DNA of 64,000 bases from Orientallactaga sibirica (GCA_036365145.1 JAEOAD010000048.1:11356501-11420500); one strand, 5' to 3'. Shown: positions 22,630 through 34,194, numbered from the stretch's first letter. Notes: a model not told the origin generated them from the sequence alone. Made by a program: numbers and translations.

Positions 22630-23340
22630 TATCTCCATAGTCACTCTATAGCTGAAGTCATTTTCGCATCATGAATAAACCCATTTGTGTAACCTATGCA
22701 AACCATGATAAAATACCACATGCCTCAGAGTACCCCACTCCTGTATCTTCTACCATGCCACTTCTCCAGGGGCTACCACCATCTTGATTTCCAGAACGTA
22801 CATTAGCTTTGTCTGCTCCATGTTCTACCGAGATGGAGTCCCCCATGGTCTCTGTGAGTTACCTTCTGAATCAGTGCCCCATCAGATAACTTATCCACAA
22901 GATATGCAGGTAGCCCTGACTCATTCCCACTCTTTTCTCCTCAAGACTGAATCAAGATATATCAAGATCCATCCATCACTCATCACAATAAACTTCTGGG
23001 CTGGTTAGTCTGTAGCAACTAAGTGTAATGGTGTAGGACCGTCTACAGATGTGTCATTTGATGAGAAGGTGTGTGTACTTTAGTTGGGTTTATAATTAGA
23101 AGTGGACTCATTGGCCCTAGAGTATCTGTATGTCCAAGTCCATAGATTCTGACAAACCTTCTCCACACTGGCTGTTCAGACCCACTCTCCCAGCACTCTA
23201 GAGCTGCTTCTCCTTCTACCTGATTTCTGTCTGTTTGATTTGAGCCCATCTGGCTGCTCGCTAGCCTTGCCACTGGTGGCTTCTTCATTCTTCATCACCT
23301 TGATAATTTTTTCGTATGTTTGTCAGCTTTCCAGAAATCC
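22630..23340 (-). mobile_element. Old L1 (L1M-type) 3' region
   Basis: The plus strand follows the antisense order of mammalian L1M 3' sequence: GGGGCTACCACCATCTTGAT, then CATTAGCTTTGTCTGCTCC, TAATTAGAAGTGGACTCATT (the 'aggagtggaattgctgggt' segment) and CCTTCTCCACACTGGCTGTT. Identity is high only in short blocks, so the insertion is old. Confidence 0.65.
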
Positions 23341-23402
23341 CTTTCCCACTCCTGATGTGGTGTAAGATTGAATAGTGACTCTCAAAGATACCCAGGCTCA
23401 GG

Positions 23403-23655
23403 TTGGAGAGATGGCTTAGTGGTTAAGGCACTTGCCTGCGAAGCCTAAGGACCCATGTTCGACTCTCCAGATCCCACATAAGCCAGATGCACAAAGGTGA
23501 GGCAAGCGCAAGATTGCACATGCCCACTAGGTGGCGCAAGCTTCTGGAGTTCTATTGCAAGGGCTGAGGCCCTGGTGCACCAATTCTATCTCTCTTGCTC
23601 TTACTCTGTCTCTCTCGCTCGCTCTTTCTAATACAGGAATTAAATTAAATAAAAA
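23403..23655 (+). mobile_element. B2-type SINE, CTCF-core form, 12-bp duplication
   Basis: Same diagnostic block as at 20.1 kb (GGCAAGCGCAAGATTGCACA). AGATACCCAGGC before and AGATGCCCAGGC after (one difference) mark the insertion. Confidence 0.93.
23524..23537 (+). promoter_or_regulatory. Perfect CTCF core motif within a SINE
   Basis: CCACTAGGTGGCGC, identical to the motif in the copy 3.4 kb upstream and in the same orientation. Confidence 0.6.
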
Positions 23656-23734
23656 GATGCCCAGGCCCCAGTTCCCAGAACTTGTGCTTAAGTTTTCTTA
23701 TACACAGAAGTTCTTCGGTTCATGAGCTGGGGAG

Positions 23735-24092
23735 AGGATGCTGGATTGTCTATGTGGTTGGGGTCAATGTAATCACAAGGGTCCTGATAAGAGGGGAAGC
23801 GGGAAGATCAAGGCTTGGAAGAGCAGATAGAGGACAGAAGCAGAAGCCAGGGTTGAGAGCATGCATCTCTGGCTCTGGGGATGGGGAAGTGCACAGAAGC
23901 CAGGATTTCCAATGGCCTCTGGAAGCTGGACAAGGCAAGACAATGATTCTCTGGAGACGCTCTACAGAATGGACACACGCTGCCTGCTCATACCTTATTT
24001 TCAGCCTTCTGACCTCCAGGACTATAAAATAATATATTTGTCTGTTTAAGCCATTAAGATTATGGTGATGTGTTACAGCCACAATAAGAGAC
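23735..24092 (+). mobile_element. Ancient mammalian interspersed repeat, class unresolved
   Basis: The end part follows a well-known mammalian pattern: TTTTCAGCCTTCTGACCTCC, AGGACTATAAAATAATATAT, TGTTTAAGCCATTAAGATTA, then a GTGTTACAGCCACAATAAGA terminus. The first half (GGTCCTGATAAGAGG, GCAGAAGCCAGG) agrees. A second copy lies at about 49.7 kb in the same orientation. Confidence 0.5.
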
Positions 24093-24799
24093 CAACCGCT
24101 CACTATTTGCAGGAATTCTTAATATTTTCAGAAAATTGTCCTTTCCAGATACAAGGGCACAATCATTGCCTAGCATTCTGCGGCTTCCTCTGCTTTCAAT
24201 GTTGTCCTTACGTGACCAGGAATTATTAATTTCATGCTGATTTATCTTCTTTTTATAATTATCAGGTTTTGTACACTGTTTAAGAAATATTTGCCTATTC
24301 AAGGTCATGAAAGACAGGCTCCTGTGTTGTCTTAAGACATATGTTAATTAAAGAGACAATCCAGTGACTTCTGAGTGTGGTGTAAGACAGATATTAGATT
24401 TATTTATCTTTACACATGACTGTTTGTTTAGTTGCATCATTGTTTTTGAAATGGCCACCCTTTCTCGCTGCCCCATGGTATCACCTCTTTCAGACCCATG
24501 TGAAGTCTGGTTTGTGGATGGTCTCTGCTCTGCCCTTCTTCATACATGTGATTTCACATTTACTAAAGGGAGTTTTGTGTTCTTAGGGAGAACCAGGAAT
24601 CAGTCACCCTTGGATAGGACTGTGGCTGGAGTGTACATGACCCCATTTCATTGTCAGGACACCAGGCAACCCCTTAATGGCCAGTGGCCAGGCTAGCAGC
24701 CCATGTCAGGCTTTGTCATCCCCATTTCCTACACAGCAGACCTGTCAGGGCTGTAGTCATCAACAGAGCAGGAAGCAAAGGAATCACTCAAAGCAGGCT
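24093..24799. other. Unannotated sequence
   Basis: Single-copy-looking. Contains a 110-codon plus-strand frame (24364-24696) with no recognised domain. Confidence 0.4.
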
Positions 24800-24811
24800 T
24801 AGAAACTATTT

Positions 24812-25078
24812 TTTTAAAATTATTTTTATTTATTTTTGCAGAGAGAGACAGAGAGAGAGAGAGAGAGACATAGAGGGAGAGGGAGACAGAAATGGGCGTG
24901 CCAGCAGTCTCTCAGCTGCTGTGAACGAAATCCAGATGCGTGCGCCCCCTTGTGGTCAAGTGTGGCATTGCGCCCTTGTGTCACTTTGCATCTGGCTAAA
25001 CGTGGGACCTGGAGATTGGAACCAGGTTTTTAGGCTTAGGAGGCAGGCGCCTTAGCCGCTAAGCCATCTCTCCAGCCC
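24812..25078 (-). mobile_element. B2-type SINE, long form, perfect 12-bp duplication
   Basis: TAGAAACTATTT at 24800-24811 and 25079-25090. It contains GCGCCCCCTTGTGG (24943-24956), whose complement CCACAAGGGGGCGC differs from the CTCF core at one position. The head, box region and GA tract are well kept, indicating a young copy. Confidence 0.95.
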
Positions 25079-25090
25079 TAGAAACTATTT

Positions 25091-25690
25091 CTAAGGACCG
25101 GTACTGATGAAGGTATTTGGTTTGCCAGGGTATACATTAGGCAGTGTGTTCATGAGTAAGAAGTTCAGGCTCTACGGGACTGGGAGCTGACATGCAAGTG
25201 GGAGGAAGAGAAGGAAGAGAGAGGGTTGCAAGAGATGGGTACATTTCCGGAAGCCATGCCGAAGAGCTGCTTCTCAGCAGTGGGCTGTCTCCAGGAGCAG
25301 TTCTCTTGCTCAGCTCCCCTCTTCTCTTGCCCTTGCTGGCATCTGCAGGCTGTTCAGTGCTGCTCTGCCCAAGCACGTTAAAGGTGGGAGAACAGCTCAC
25401 ATAGTCCACAGAGGCGTTCAATGCATCTTCCTCTGAGTCTGCTTGCCCACGACCCCTGAATGGGTCCTCATGGGGACATCTTTGTTCTGATCCTGGCCTG
25501 CGGGATCCTGCCCTCTGCCTGGGCAATGCGCATGTCTAGCTCTCTTTCACAGTGTTTAGGTGATGAGATGGAGGACATGATAGAGCTTCCTGACAGTTGG
25601 AAAGAATTAAACATATCAAAGTTCTCCCGTGAACTCAGATGGGACTACTGAATTTTTAAGAGATAACAACCCTGTTATCTTGGATAATAA
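25091..25690. other. Unannotated block with moderate GC
   Basis: No repeat recognised. It has overlapping open frames on both strands (129 codons minus at 25137-25526; 70 plus at 25192-25404). The minus frame is serine- and proline-rich without a known domain. Frames open on both strands with no splice-site logic suggest composition rather than coding. Confidence 0.4.
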
Positions 25691-25810
25691 CACAAGAATA
25701 AAAGACACTAAGAGGGAGGACAGGGAGGAGGATAATGGAGTCACCATTATGAATGTAAAATTAGAATAATATAAATGAAAAATAAATTTAAAAAATTTTT
25801 AAAATCTCAT
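25691..25810 (+). mobile_element. Possible L1 3' tail
   Basis: A G/A-rich block (AAGAGGGAGGACAGGGAGGA) followed by an AATAAATTTAAAAAA tail resembles a rodent L1 3' end. It is short and uncertain. Confidence 0.35.
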
Positions 25811-25969
25811 TGAGTTAAATTAGAAAAAAAAAAAAAGATGCACTCATTTTGGTAATTTACAAACTCTTTGTAAATCACTCGTCAAAAATAAGCAAAGACT
25901 ATCTACGAGAAGAATTGTGAGCTACCAAGCTTTAGAATGCATTCTAAAGAGAAAGATGATGCCACCGCT

Positions 25970-26225
25970 GCTGATGATGATAATAATATTTGCTAAGTGC
26001 TTATAATGTGTTGGTCATTGATAACCATGTTCTGCACAGTATTCTATCTGATCACAATAATGCTATGATATCAGTACTATTATTAGACGTGATGGACTTA
26101 AAGAGATTAAATCATTTGTTGAGGATCAAATAGCCAGTCAGCTGGGAAGCCAGTGTAGCTGGACATCTCAGCTTGGCTCTTCATTCTACACCTCAGAGCT
26201 TCTCACCACACACCACTTAAAGGAT
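25970..26225 (+). mobile_element. MIR SINE
   Basis: Follows the MIR consensus over most of its length: TTTGCTAAGTGCTTATAATG, TACTATTATTAGA, GACTTAAAGAGATTAAATCA, ATTTGTTGAGGATCAAATAG, then AAGCCAGTGTAGC. MIRs are ancient mammalian tRNA-derived SINEs, so this predates all B1 and B2 insertions here. Confidence 0.75.
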
Positions 26226-26324
26226 AGGCTCAATACAGCAATGGGATAGAATAGGGTCATTTCAGGCAAAAGAGATGAAATCATGCACAAATAAAATGCT
26301 CCATAAAAATCCTATAGGAGGGCT

Positions 26325-26432
26325 GAAGAGATTGCCTAGTGGTTAAGATCCTTGCCCGTGAAGCTCTCTCTCTCTCTCTCTTCCTGCATCTTTCTCTCTC
26401 TCAAATAAAGAAATAAAGTATATTAAACGAAC
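26325..26432 (+). mobile_element. B2-type SINE with internal deletion
   Basis: The head (GGGCTGAAGAGATTGCCTAG to GTGAAGC) joins directly to the CT tract and an AAATAAAGAAATAAAG tail. About 130 bp, including box B and the whole body, are missing. Confidence 0.85.
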
Positions 26433-27017
26433 AAAGAAACAGACAAGAAAAGAACACAAGCCTTTGCGGATGTGTCTTCGTGCCTACCAGGGCCTCTGTT
26501 CCAGAAATCTGGATTCTGACTTGATCCAATGTGAGTGGAAAATGTGGGGTGGAACAATGGTGGTGTGTTTAGCAACGATCAGAGGAGATGCAGTGGGGTG
26601 GAGCCTGCTGGTCATGATGGCTCGGTGCTAATGTCCCCCTTGGAGGTTATAGTAGCTCAGAGTTGGGGGTTTCAGAGTTGGTTGGGTACAGCCATAATTA
26701 TCAGAAGCCACTGCTGACCTGTGCTAGTACGCAGACAAAGTGGTGTCCTGAGGCCCTGGGAGGAAATCAGAGCCAATCTTGATACTGGTCTTGATCTGTC
26801 TCCCCCATTACCAATGCACCCCAGGCTGGTGGACGGCCAGTGTTCTCTTCCAGTTTTGGAGTTTTTCTAGAGCTTGTTCATGGATCTCTTTGGAAGCGTC
26901 CTGTCTATTCATTTCCCAGGTCCTGTGGAAATGTGCACCATCTGCTTTCGTTAGTATGGCAGTCTGGAAATACTTCAAATTTTTTGTAATGTCCCTAGAT
27001 TTTCAGTTGATACAATT
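26433..27017. other. Unannotated sequence
   Basis: No repeat or exon recognised. Confidence 0.4.
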
Positions 27018-27145
27018 CTCCCTTCCTTCCCTTCCCTCCCTTCTCCCTCTTCTCTTCTTCCCTCCCTCCCTCCCTCCCTTCCTTCCTTCCTTCCTTCCTT
27101 CCTTCCTTCTTTCCTTCCTTCCTTCCTTCCTTCCTTCCTTCTTTT
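27018..27145. repeat. Polypyrimidine (CCTT)n/(CTCC)n tract
   Basis: About 128 bp of near-pure pyrimidine on the plus strand, with mirror-symmetric stretches that could form triplex (H-) DNA. Three arginine/lysine/glutamate-rich minus-strand frames across it are artefacts. Confidence 0.93.
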
Positions 27146-27339
27146 GCTTCTGACAATTGCAATGGGATCTGGGAAGAAAAGGAAGACAAATGAGATGGTA
27201 CCAAATAACTGTCTTAAATGCATCATTTCCAGAGCATTCCAACATGTATAAATGATGATGCCATTCTCATGTTGATTATTTCCTTAGATCTAGTTCCCCA
27301 GTGACATTCTTGAGCTATGGGGAGATGGACATATTTATA

Positions 27340-27510
27340 ACTCACAGTACAGTACTGTAAATTGTTTCTTTCTAAAGGTTAGAGTGGATTCACCTGCCTT
27401 TAGTGCCGTATGAGAGGGCAGAAGTAGCCCATCCTTAACATTCTCCCTCTCTGATTTGGAAGTGAAATGGCACTTACTGCTTGTTTTAATTTGCCTATCT
27501 TTTTCTTATA
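27340..27510 (-). mobile_element. Old L1M fragment
   Basis: The plus-strand order matches antisense L1M: a TTTAGTGCCGTATGAGAGG segment (the 'cagcagtgtatgagag' site), CCCATCCTTAAC, GAAATGGCACTTACTGCTTG, TTTTAATTTGCCTATC. Short and diverged. Confidence 0.45.
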
Positions 27511-28934
27511 TTTAGAAAGAATGAGCCCCTCCCCGTTAGCTGCAGGATTATTAGAAAATCTCTAGTTCATTGAATTCACCTTGTTCCACTCTATCTAAAT
27601 TGAAATCATTTCTGTTCCTTTGGGTGGTGAAAATCCAGTGTCTGCTATGCCACCTCTGGAGACTCGGGGGTCCTCATTTTTCTCCTTGTCATTCCTTGAT
27701 TTCATTGCTCACATCAGTGAGAGTCCCAGTCCTTTCTCATGTGGGTCTATCATTACTCTGTCCTCTCGTCATCATTTCCATTAATCCTTTTATGCTGGAG
27801 AACACAGAGTGGGTAGATCTTATACTAAAACTTTTCACATGACAAATGACTGTTGAATAAAATGATACAGGCATCTGTATTCGTAGGAGGCCACCAGCAA
27901 TTCCACTCCCAGGAACTTCATTGAACACTCTCCCTCTTGGAGCGCAGCTCCCGGGTCCTGTGGCCCCTCCTTCTGATCATCATTTCCAGGCCTGGGCTCT
28001 TTTCATCACCCTGTCCTTCTTGGGACCCAGCCAGCCCCTCTTTTCCTCAGCCTGGCTATGTGTGAGAGTAACTTTTTACAACCAGCCTTATCCCACCTGT
28101 GTTTTACTAAACATAGTGTGGTTTTCTCTGAGTCAGTTCTGCCAATAACTTTTAAACCTTTATTATCCCTTCCTCCTTTAGCTGTATTCCCCTTTGTGTG
28201 TGTTTTCTGTTCAGTTTCCTTGATCATTAATCCACCAGTGTCCTAATGTTTCTCGTGTTGGATAATGCTTTTTGCTCATTTAAGGATTCCTGAATTACAA
28301 AACAAACAAACAAAAAAAAACATGATTAACATCTGTTCCCTCCATCATAAACAGGAGTTCCTAGGGGGAAAATTGCCAACTTCTAGAAGGATCTATAAAT
28401 CTTTTAAAGCATTATTACATAGATGGCTTGAAGCTACAAAACAGAACCTCTGGTTTCATAATAGGAATGTCAGAATAATTTCCTATAATTGAGTTTATTT
28501 ATCTCTAGCTTATCTTGGTAATCAATATCCTTTTCTTTGCTCATCTACAATTCTACAGTCAATACCTGAACTCTACTAGAAAGAAAGAACAAAGATGTTT
28601 ACTTTAAATGTTTAAATATTTGCTATAGACATAGTTTCTTCGCTTGATTTTGAATCTCCTTTGGCAGAATCTTAAAATCATTTTGTTTTAGAAACTGATT
28701 CTATCAAACACAAGTCAGCTGTGTCCTGGAGGAAGTAACCTTTTCTTACAGATCACTGTGTCCCACACAGAAGAAGACAGATTTGTACAGTGTGAAATTC
28801 AAGCTTGATTACTGTATGTTTTCTGTAAAAGTCTCAGCAGCTGTATAGTTATTACAACTTGACAATGAATGCCCAGAATTTTCATTTTCATTTCACAAGC
28901 CCTCTCCAGTACGCATGCAGAGAAATTTTCTTTT
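27511..28934. other. Unannotated sequence
   Basis: No repeat or exon recognised. Several 60-90 codon frames lack any known domain. Confidence 0.4.
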
Positions 28935-29174
28935 TAATTTTTTAAAAAAGATATTTATTTATTTATTGGGGAGAGAGAGAAAGAAAGAGAGAGAGAAGCA
29001 CAGAGAGACACACACAGAGAGAATGGACATGCCAGGGCCTCCAGCCACTGTAATGTAAACTCCACATGCATGTACCTTCTTGTGCATCTGGCTTATGTGG
29101 GTACTGGGGAATCAAATCTGGGACCTTAGGCTTTGCAGACAAGCATATTAACTGCTAAGCCATCTCCCAACCCC
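28935..29174 (-). mobile_element. B2-type SINE, standard form
   Basis: An ATTTATTTATTT tail, a GA tract with a short ACAC interruption, GCCAGGGCCTCCAGCCACTG, a box B region near GGGAATCAAATCTGG, and a head ending CATCTCCCAACCCC. Confidence 0.9.
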
Positions 29175-29199
29175 CTCCCTTTTTGTTTTTTTTTTTGGT

Positions 29200-29307
29200 G
29201 GCAGGGGTAGGAGGATCACTCTAATTTGAGGCCAGCCTGGGACTTGAGTAAATTCCAGGTCAGCCTGGGCTAAAAGGAGACTCTACCCTGAAAAAAATAA
29301 AATAAAG
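29200..29307 (+). mobile_element. 5'-truncated B1 SINE
   Basis: Begins at GGTGGCAGGGGTAGGAGGAT and runs through GAGGCCAGCCTGGGACT, CCAGGTCAGCCTGGGC to an AAATAAAATAAAG tail. It follows a poly-T run immediately next to the preceding B2 head. Confidence 0.8.
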
Positions 29308-29318
29308 TACAACAAAAA

Positions 29319-29319
29319 T

Positions 29320-29358
<39 letters not shown>

Positions 29359-29530
29359 TTTGCAAGTAGAGACAAAGTGTATGTGGGTGCACCAGGGCCT
29401 CCTGATGCTGCAAACAAACTCCAGATGCATACACCACTTTGTGCATCTAGCTTTATTTGGGTACTGGGGATTTGAACATGGGTGGCTTTTGCAAGAAAGT
29501 GCCTTTAACCATTGAGCAGTCTCTCCAGCC
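29319..29530 (-). mobile_element. B2-type SINE with (TTTA)n tail
   Basis: The tail is about ten TTTA units (29319-29361). The body CAAACAAACTCCAGATGCA and a head ending AGTCTCTCCAGCC are present, and the GA tract is short. Confidence 0.9.
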
Positions 29531-29564
29531 TGAAAAATGCTCTTTGTAGAAAAAAAAACTAACT

Positions 29565-29690
29565 CATGAATGGGATGAAAAAACACGATGTCAGGGACAA
29601 GGGAAAAGAGGGTACCAACACATGCTGTATCCATATGAAACATCTTGTTAATAATAATTAACAATAATAAGCATTAAAAACTCAAAAGAG
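29565..29690 (+). mobile_element. L1-like 3' tail
   Basis: Shares AGGGAAAAGAGGGTACCAAC, then CATATGAAACATCTTGTTAA, with the element at 32.3 kb, followed by a degenerate AATAAT-rich end. The shared block marks a family-specific 3' end. Confidence 0.55.
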
Positions 29691-29699
29691 GAAAAAGCA

Positions 29700-32095
29700 C
29701 AATGTAGTAAATTGATAAATAATTAAAATAATATAATAAATATGTTAAATGTATTCTGTAAACACAAAATGAATGAGACCAAATCAAAATAAGAGTCATA
29801 ATGTCCAGGCTTGGAAGGTGAAGTAAAGAAATTCCATCCCACTACATTCTATGACTGACACTGGGTTTCTGCCCAATGGGTAACTTCCCTCTACTGACAA
29901 TAAACTGGCTGCAGAAAAGAAGATGGTGTCCTGTGCATTCAATCACATGATCAAGGTTGATACCGTCTTTAAACGGCGTCTCAGGAATGCCAGTGAAGTC
30001 TGAAGAAATCATCTTTTGCTATCACAGTGTGTCCGGTTGCAGGCATGCTGCCTTTGTGGGCTATGGGCTGCCAACTGACAGGCAATTTGCCAAGATATAC
30101 CACACTTCCTCTCAAACCTTGTAGCCCTCAGAGCACATACTTATCAAACCTTTCAGCTCCTTGTGCAGGGGAGAGCAACTGCATTGTTTTTACTCGTCAC
30201 TAGTTCATGGCTGTAGCACCTATAATGCAACAGATTGGTAAGTGAAAAAGCATACAAATTTAAACATGTATAATCATATATTATATGTTGTATGTATTAT
30301 ATACACCCACATGTATTGAAATATTTATACTATATATTATATTTATAAATATATATCATATATACTATATATATTACATAAGATCCTTCAGGAAAGAAAG
30401 CTCAAAGAAACCTGAGACCCTTCATATATTTGTACTAACTTTGCTGAGTGGGGGAGTTGGACCACAGGGTAAAAAGCTAAAGTGAAGTTAATAAGGCCTG
30501 CTTGTTCATATCCATCTTGGCATCTTTGTGTCCATATGGAGAATGCTGTCCTTGCCTCTAGCCACAAGCATGACACCTAGGGAAAGAAGGCTTTACTGAC
30601 CCACCTCAGGGACCTTCCTGCTTCTGCTGTTTCCTCAAATGCCAAGGTGCCTATCTTGGGGCAGGACCCCCCGTTACTCGCCACTGCGGATATGTGTTGG
30701 CAGCAAATACTAGAAACTGACAAACACACAATTTGCTTCCAGTGCTTTTGGGGTGCTGGGATGATCACAAAATGCCTTGCATTTTCAGATTTTCTTGAAT
30801 TTTGGAGGTCAGGACATAGTGATGAGAAAACAGATAAAAGAAGTGAAAACATGGTTACAGGGATGGTGTCAGAAAACATCATTTGGTTTTCTGGATTATG
30901 GCCCAAACTTTGAGAACAAAGAAGTTTTAGTAAGGCTAGGATTCCTCCCCCTGGAGACCAGGAAAAATTAAACACATTTTTCTTTCTCTCACTTCAGTTT
31001 ACATAGGCTAATTATCTTATTAAGAATTCTCCTAGATCAATGTGAGTTAAAGAAGAAAAATGTTTTCGCAGCTCTTGCTTATTGAGGCCATACTAGCCTG
31101 TGGGAAGACAATGAGAGACGAAGCTGCGTTCACATTGGCGATGAATGTATTCTCTGAAACAAAATTTGTTGAGCTGGCTGACTAGGGACACTCGGTGCTC
31201 ACTCAACTCTGCCACAAAGAACAACGAGTACCGCAGGTTTATAGCTGCAGTTTGAGGTACAGGACCATGCGAGAACACTGGAAACTGTCAAGACAGTGAC
31301 TGGAATCTTCTAGCATTCTGAGACCTCAGCCCACACTGCATTTGCCAGCCAGCTCCTAAGCTGGAGGAGGCGAATGCCCCCTTGCTGAGAAGGTTAAGGG
31401 TGAAAGAGAGTCCCAGCTAATTCTGTCCGTGTGGATACTGGCAATTCTAGCTACTGAAAAGTTCCACAGCCCTTACAGGCTTGCAGTTCAATTAAGTGAT
31501 TCAATGAAACCTGTAATAGCTTTGTTTTGGAATTTCATATTCTCTCCCAGTGAGCCTCAGGGTGCTACAGCCAGGAGTCATCTTCAAAAGACTGACGGCT
31601 GACTGAACTTGGACAGTTGTAGGGTGAGAAACCCATGTGCATTTCCATTTTTTACCCCAAATATCATTTCACCAGGTGTGGGGGAGTGGGCTCACAATCC
31701 AAGCTTTGCCTAGCAGGGTGACTGACCAAAGTCCCATCAGTTCTCTGCACGGTAGGGAATGGAAATTTTGACATGGAAGGGGCCACCTTTGAAAGCCAGA
31801 TTAGGGTTCTTGCCCTCCAAAATCAAGGGCATGGATAGTTGTGAATGGACTGTTTCAGAGCCAGAACTGTAGACAGGTTCCTCAATTGTTCCCCTGAACA
31901 TTCCTCATGTGCTTGGATGCTTGTTGCTGACAGGTGGGGAGGGAGAACCACAGTAGAAGAAAGAAGATCTGAACTTGAAGTCAGATCACTTGAAATAGCC
32001 AATTAAGACAAAAAGAAAGAAAAATACATGAGAAAGAATGAAGAGAGCATTCAAAAATTTTGAATCATCATTAAACAAATATTCTCCTTTTTAGA
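29700..32095. other. Unannotated sequence
   Basis: Mostly single-copy-looking. An AT-rich, TATA-like block lies at about 30260-30385. A 132-codon minus frame (30577-30975) overlaps plus frames and has no recognised domain. Confidence 0.4.
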
Positions 32096-32460
32096 ATACC
32101 TGGAGGCAGAGAATGAGAAATTGAGCACATGGAAAATCTATCCAGTGGAATAATAGCAGAGAACTTCCCTAGGTTCAGAAAAGATTTGGACAATCATATA
32201 CCACCCATATAACCACAATAGGAAAGAAAAAAAAACAGAAATTATCTTCAACAACAGTGTATTATAATCAAACTGTCAAAAGTATAGGACCACAACTCCA
32301 TGGGGAACACCTGCGATCTCTGTGAGGAGTGTGCCCAATGGAATGGGGGCAGGGATGAGGGAAAAGAGGGTACCAACACATGATATATCCATATGAAATA
32401 TCTTGTTAATAATAATAATAAATAACATGAAAAAGGAAAAAATACAAGAAAAAGAAACAA
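32096..32460 (+). mobile_element. L1 ORF1 fragment joined directly to an L1 3' end (HAL1-like)
   Basis: Frame reading from about 32150 gives IIAENFPRFRKDLD and, after decay, IIIKLSKV near 32260-32283. These are two landmarks of the L1 ORF1p C-terminal region, which binds RNA in the L1 particle. Immediately after comes the 3' tail also seen at 29.6 kb, with no ORF2 between. Either ORF2 was lost by internal deletion or this is a HAL1-type element. The reading frame is broken. Confidence 0.6.
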
Positions 32461-32481
32461 GTTAAAAATCTGCAGGAGAGG

Positions 32482-32712
32482 GCTGGAGAGATGGCTTAGT
32501 GGTTAAGGTGTCTGCCTGCAAAGCCTAGGAACGCCAGTTAGAATCCCCAGGCCCCACGTTTAGCCAGATGCAAAGTGACACAAGGGTGCAATGCCGCACA
32601 TGCACACAAGGGGGCACACACATCTGGAGTTAGTTCACAGCAGCTGAAAACGTCCTGGCATGCCCATTCTCTCTCTGCCTCTTACTGTCTCTCAAATTAA
32701 AAAAAAAAAAAA
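32482..32712 (+). mobile_element. B2-type SINE, long form
   Basis: The long-form block GATGCAAAGTGACACAAGGG and CACACAAGGGGGCACAC are intact, with a GTTCACAGCAGCTGAAA segment in place of the usual GTTTGCAGTGGCTGGAGG. The flanks TCTGCAGGAGA and TCTGCAAGAGG suggest an 11-bp duplication. Confidence 0.92.
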
Positions 32713-33865
32713 CAATTCTGCAAGAGGAAAGTACTGAGTAGCCCCATTAGACTAATAGATTACTCTGTGCGAACCTTTTAGGCCAGGAGGGAATGGGATA
32801 TCTCAAGGCCTCAAAGAAAAAAAGCAAAAACCCACCAAGCAAAGTTCTTACGCCCAGCGAGGGTATGCTCAGGAGCCGTGCAGCTGTAGCTGTGTTTGGC
32901 TTCTTAGTGTTGTGTCACTCGTCATTCTTTCTGCACTGCTCAGGTATCCCTTTACTTCCTTTTAACATCTCCAAAGCTCTTCCTCTCTTTGGAACAGTGT
33001 AATTTTTTTTCTCATTATGAGCCTCCCCTTCACCAGCGTCCATGGGGGCAGCCTTCTTGTCCAGAAGAAAGGCAGATTGGGTGATTTGAGGTCCAGGGGA
33101 GGGTGAGTACATGCATGGAAGCATGCCTATCAGAGGAGATCCATGGATGAGGAAAGACACAGGCAGCTGCTCCACATGCAGAAAATGCTGGAATATTGAT
33201 TAGGACTTCTCTTCCTCATCCAAAGAATACATAGGTGGATGGACTACCAGTCTGAAGTTGAAAAGAAAACTTTAGAATGGCCTTATTTACTTTCTAAAGA
33301 GCATTCGGTGCTAATTATGTTATAATATGATTAATATTTCCCCACCGGCAATGCAAATATTTGGAGGACAAATAAATAAAGGTTTTCCAGCCTGGTAGAA
33401 AACATACCAATAGCTGAAATGTTTGACAGTTGGAGACATTTTATTATACGTAGATTAAACATAGCAATTTTGCCTTAAAACTGCAGTAGGAAAAAACCCA
33501 AAGCTAATGTTAGAAAAAGGAGTTGTAATTGGACTCAGCAAAAATAACACTTAGATTAAGTGAAAGTTCTCCAAGGATCATTATTTATGATGCAGCTGAA
33601 CAGCTTCCTTGAGGTTGTTTGGTTTGAGCTTTTCCATGATGTCTTATAATGAAGATGAGATCAGTTTGATGTTTAGTTATATAAAATGAAATTTATTGGA
33701 GACAGATAAAGACAAAAGTGTTCAATTCAAAGCTCGATTTTATAATGTGTTTTGAACAGGTGTGCTATAAATTGATTAGAAATGGAAAAAAGTAAATGGC
33801 ATTGCAATTCCATAGGATTTGTTAAATCTAGAATGAATATATATATATATATTTTTCTGTCACCT
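32713..33865. other. Unannotated sequence
   Basis: No repeat or exon recognised. A short (TA)n run lies at 33838-33851, just before the next SINE. Confidence 0.4.
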
Positions 33866-34074
33866 GTAAAAAATGTTTTATTTATTTGCAAGTAGAGAGA
33901 GAAGGGAGAGGGAGAAAGAGAATGGCTGTGACAAGGACTCTTGCCATTGCCAATGAAGTGCAGTCTTATGTGCCACTTTGTGCATCTGGCTTTACATGGG
34001 TACTGGGGAATTGAATCCAGGCTGTCAGACTTTGCATGCAAGCATACCTTAACTACTGGGATAACTTTCCAGCT
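33866..34074 (-). mobile_element. B2-type SINE, diverged
   Basis: A TTTATTTATTTGCAAG tail, GA tract, CTTGCCATTGCCAATGA body and GGGGAATTGAATCCAGG box B region. The head has decayed to GGGATAACTTTCCAGC. Overlapping open frames on both strands come from the SINE. Confidence 0.85.
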
Positions 34075-34194
34075 CACTAATGTATTTTCTAACATATATT
34101 TAAATTTGAGATGGCCGATGGCCATGGAGACTACACAAGTCCCACCACCTTCATAGTATCTTCTAGGGTTCTCTAAACTGCTGCATCTCCTGCT

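Noticed and set aside
26827..26959. Possible exon between a GCCAG and GTAGTATGG-like site
   Set aside because: No recognisable protein segment and no consistent frame.
32340..32460. Independent simple repeat (AAT)n
   Set aside because: It is the degenerate tail of the L1-type 3' end shared with 29.6 kb.
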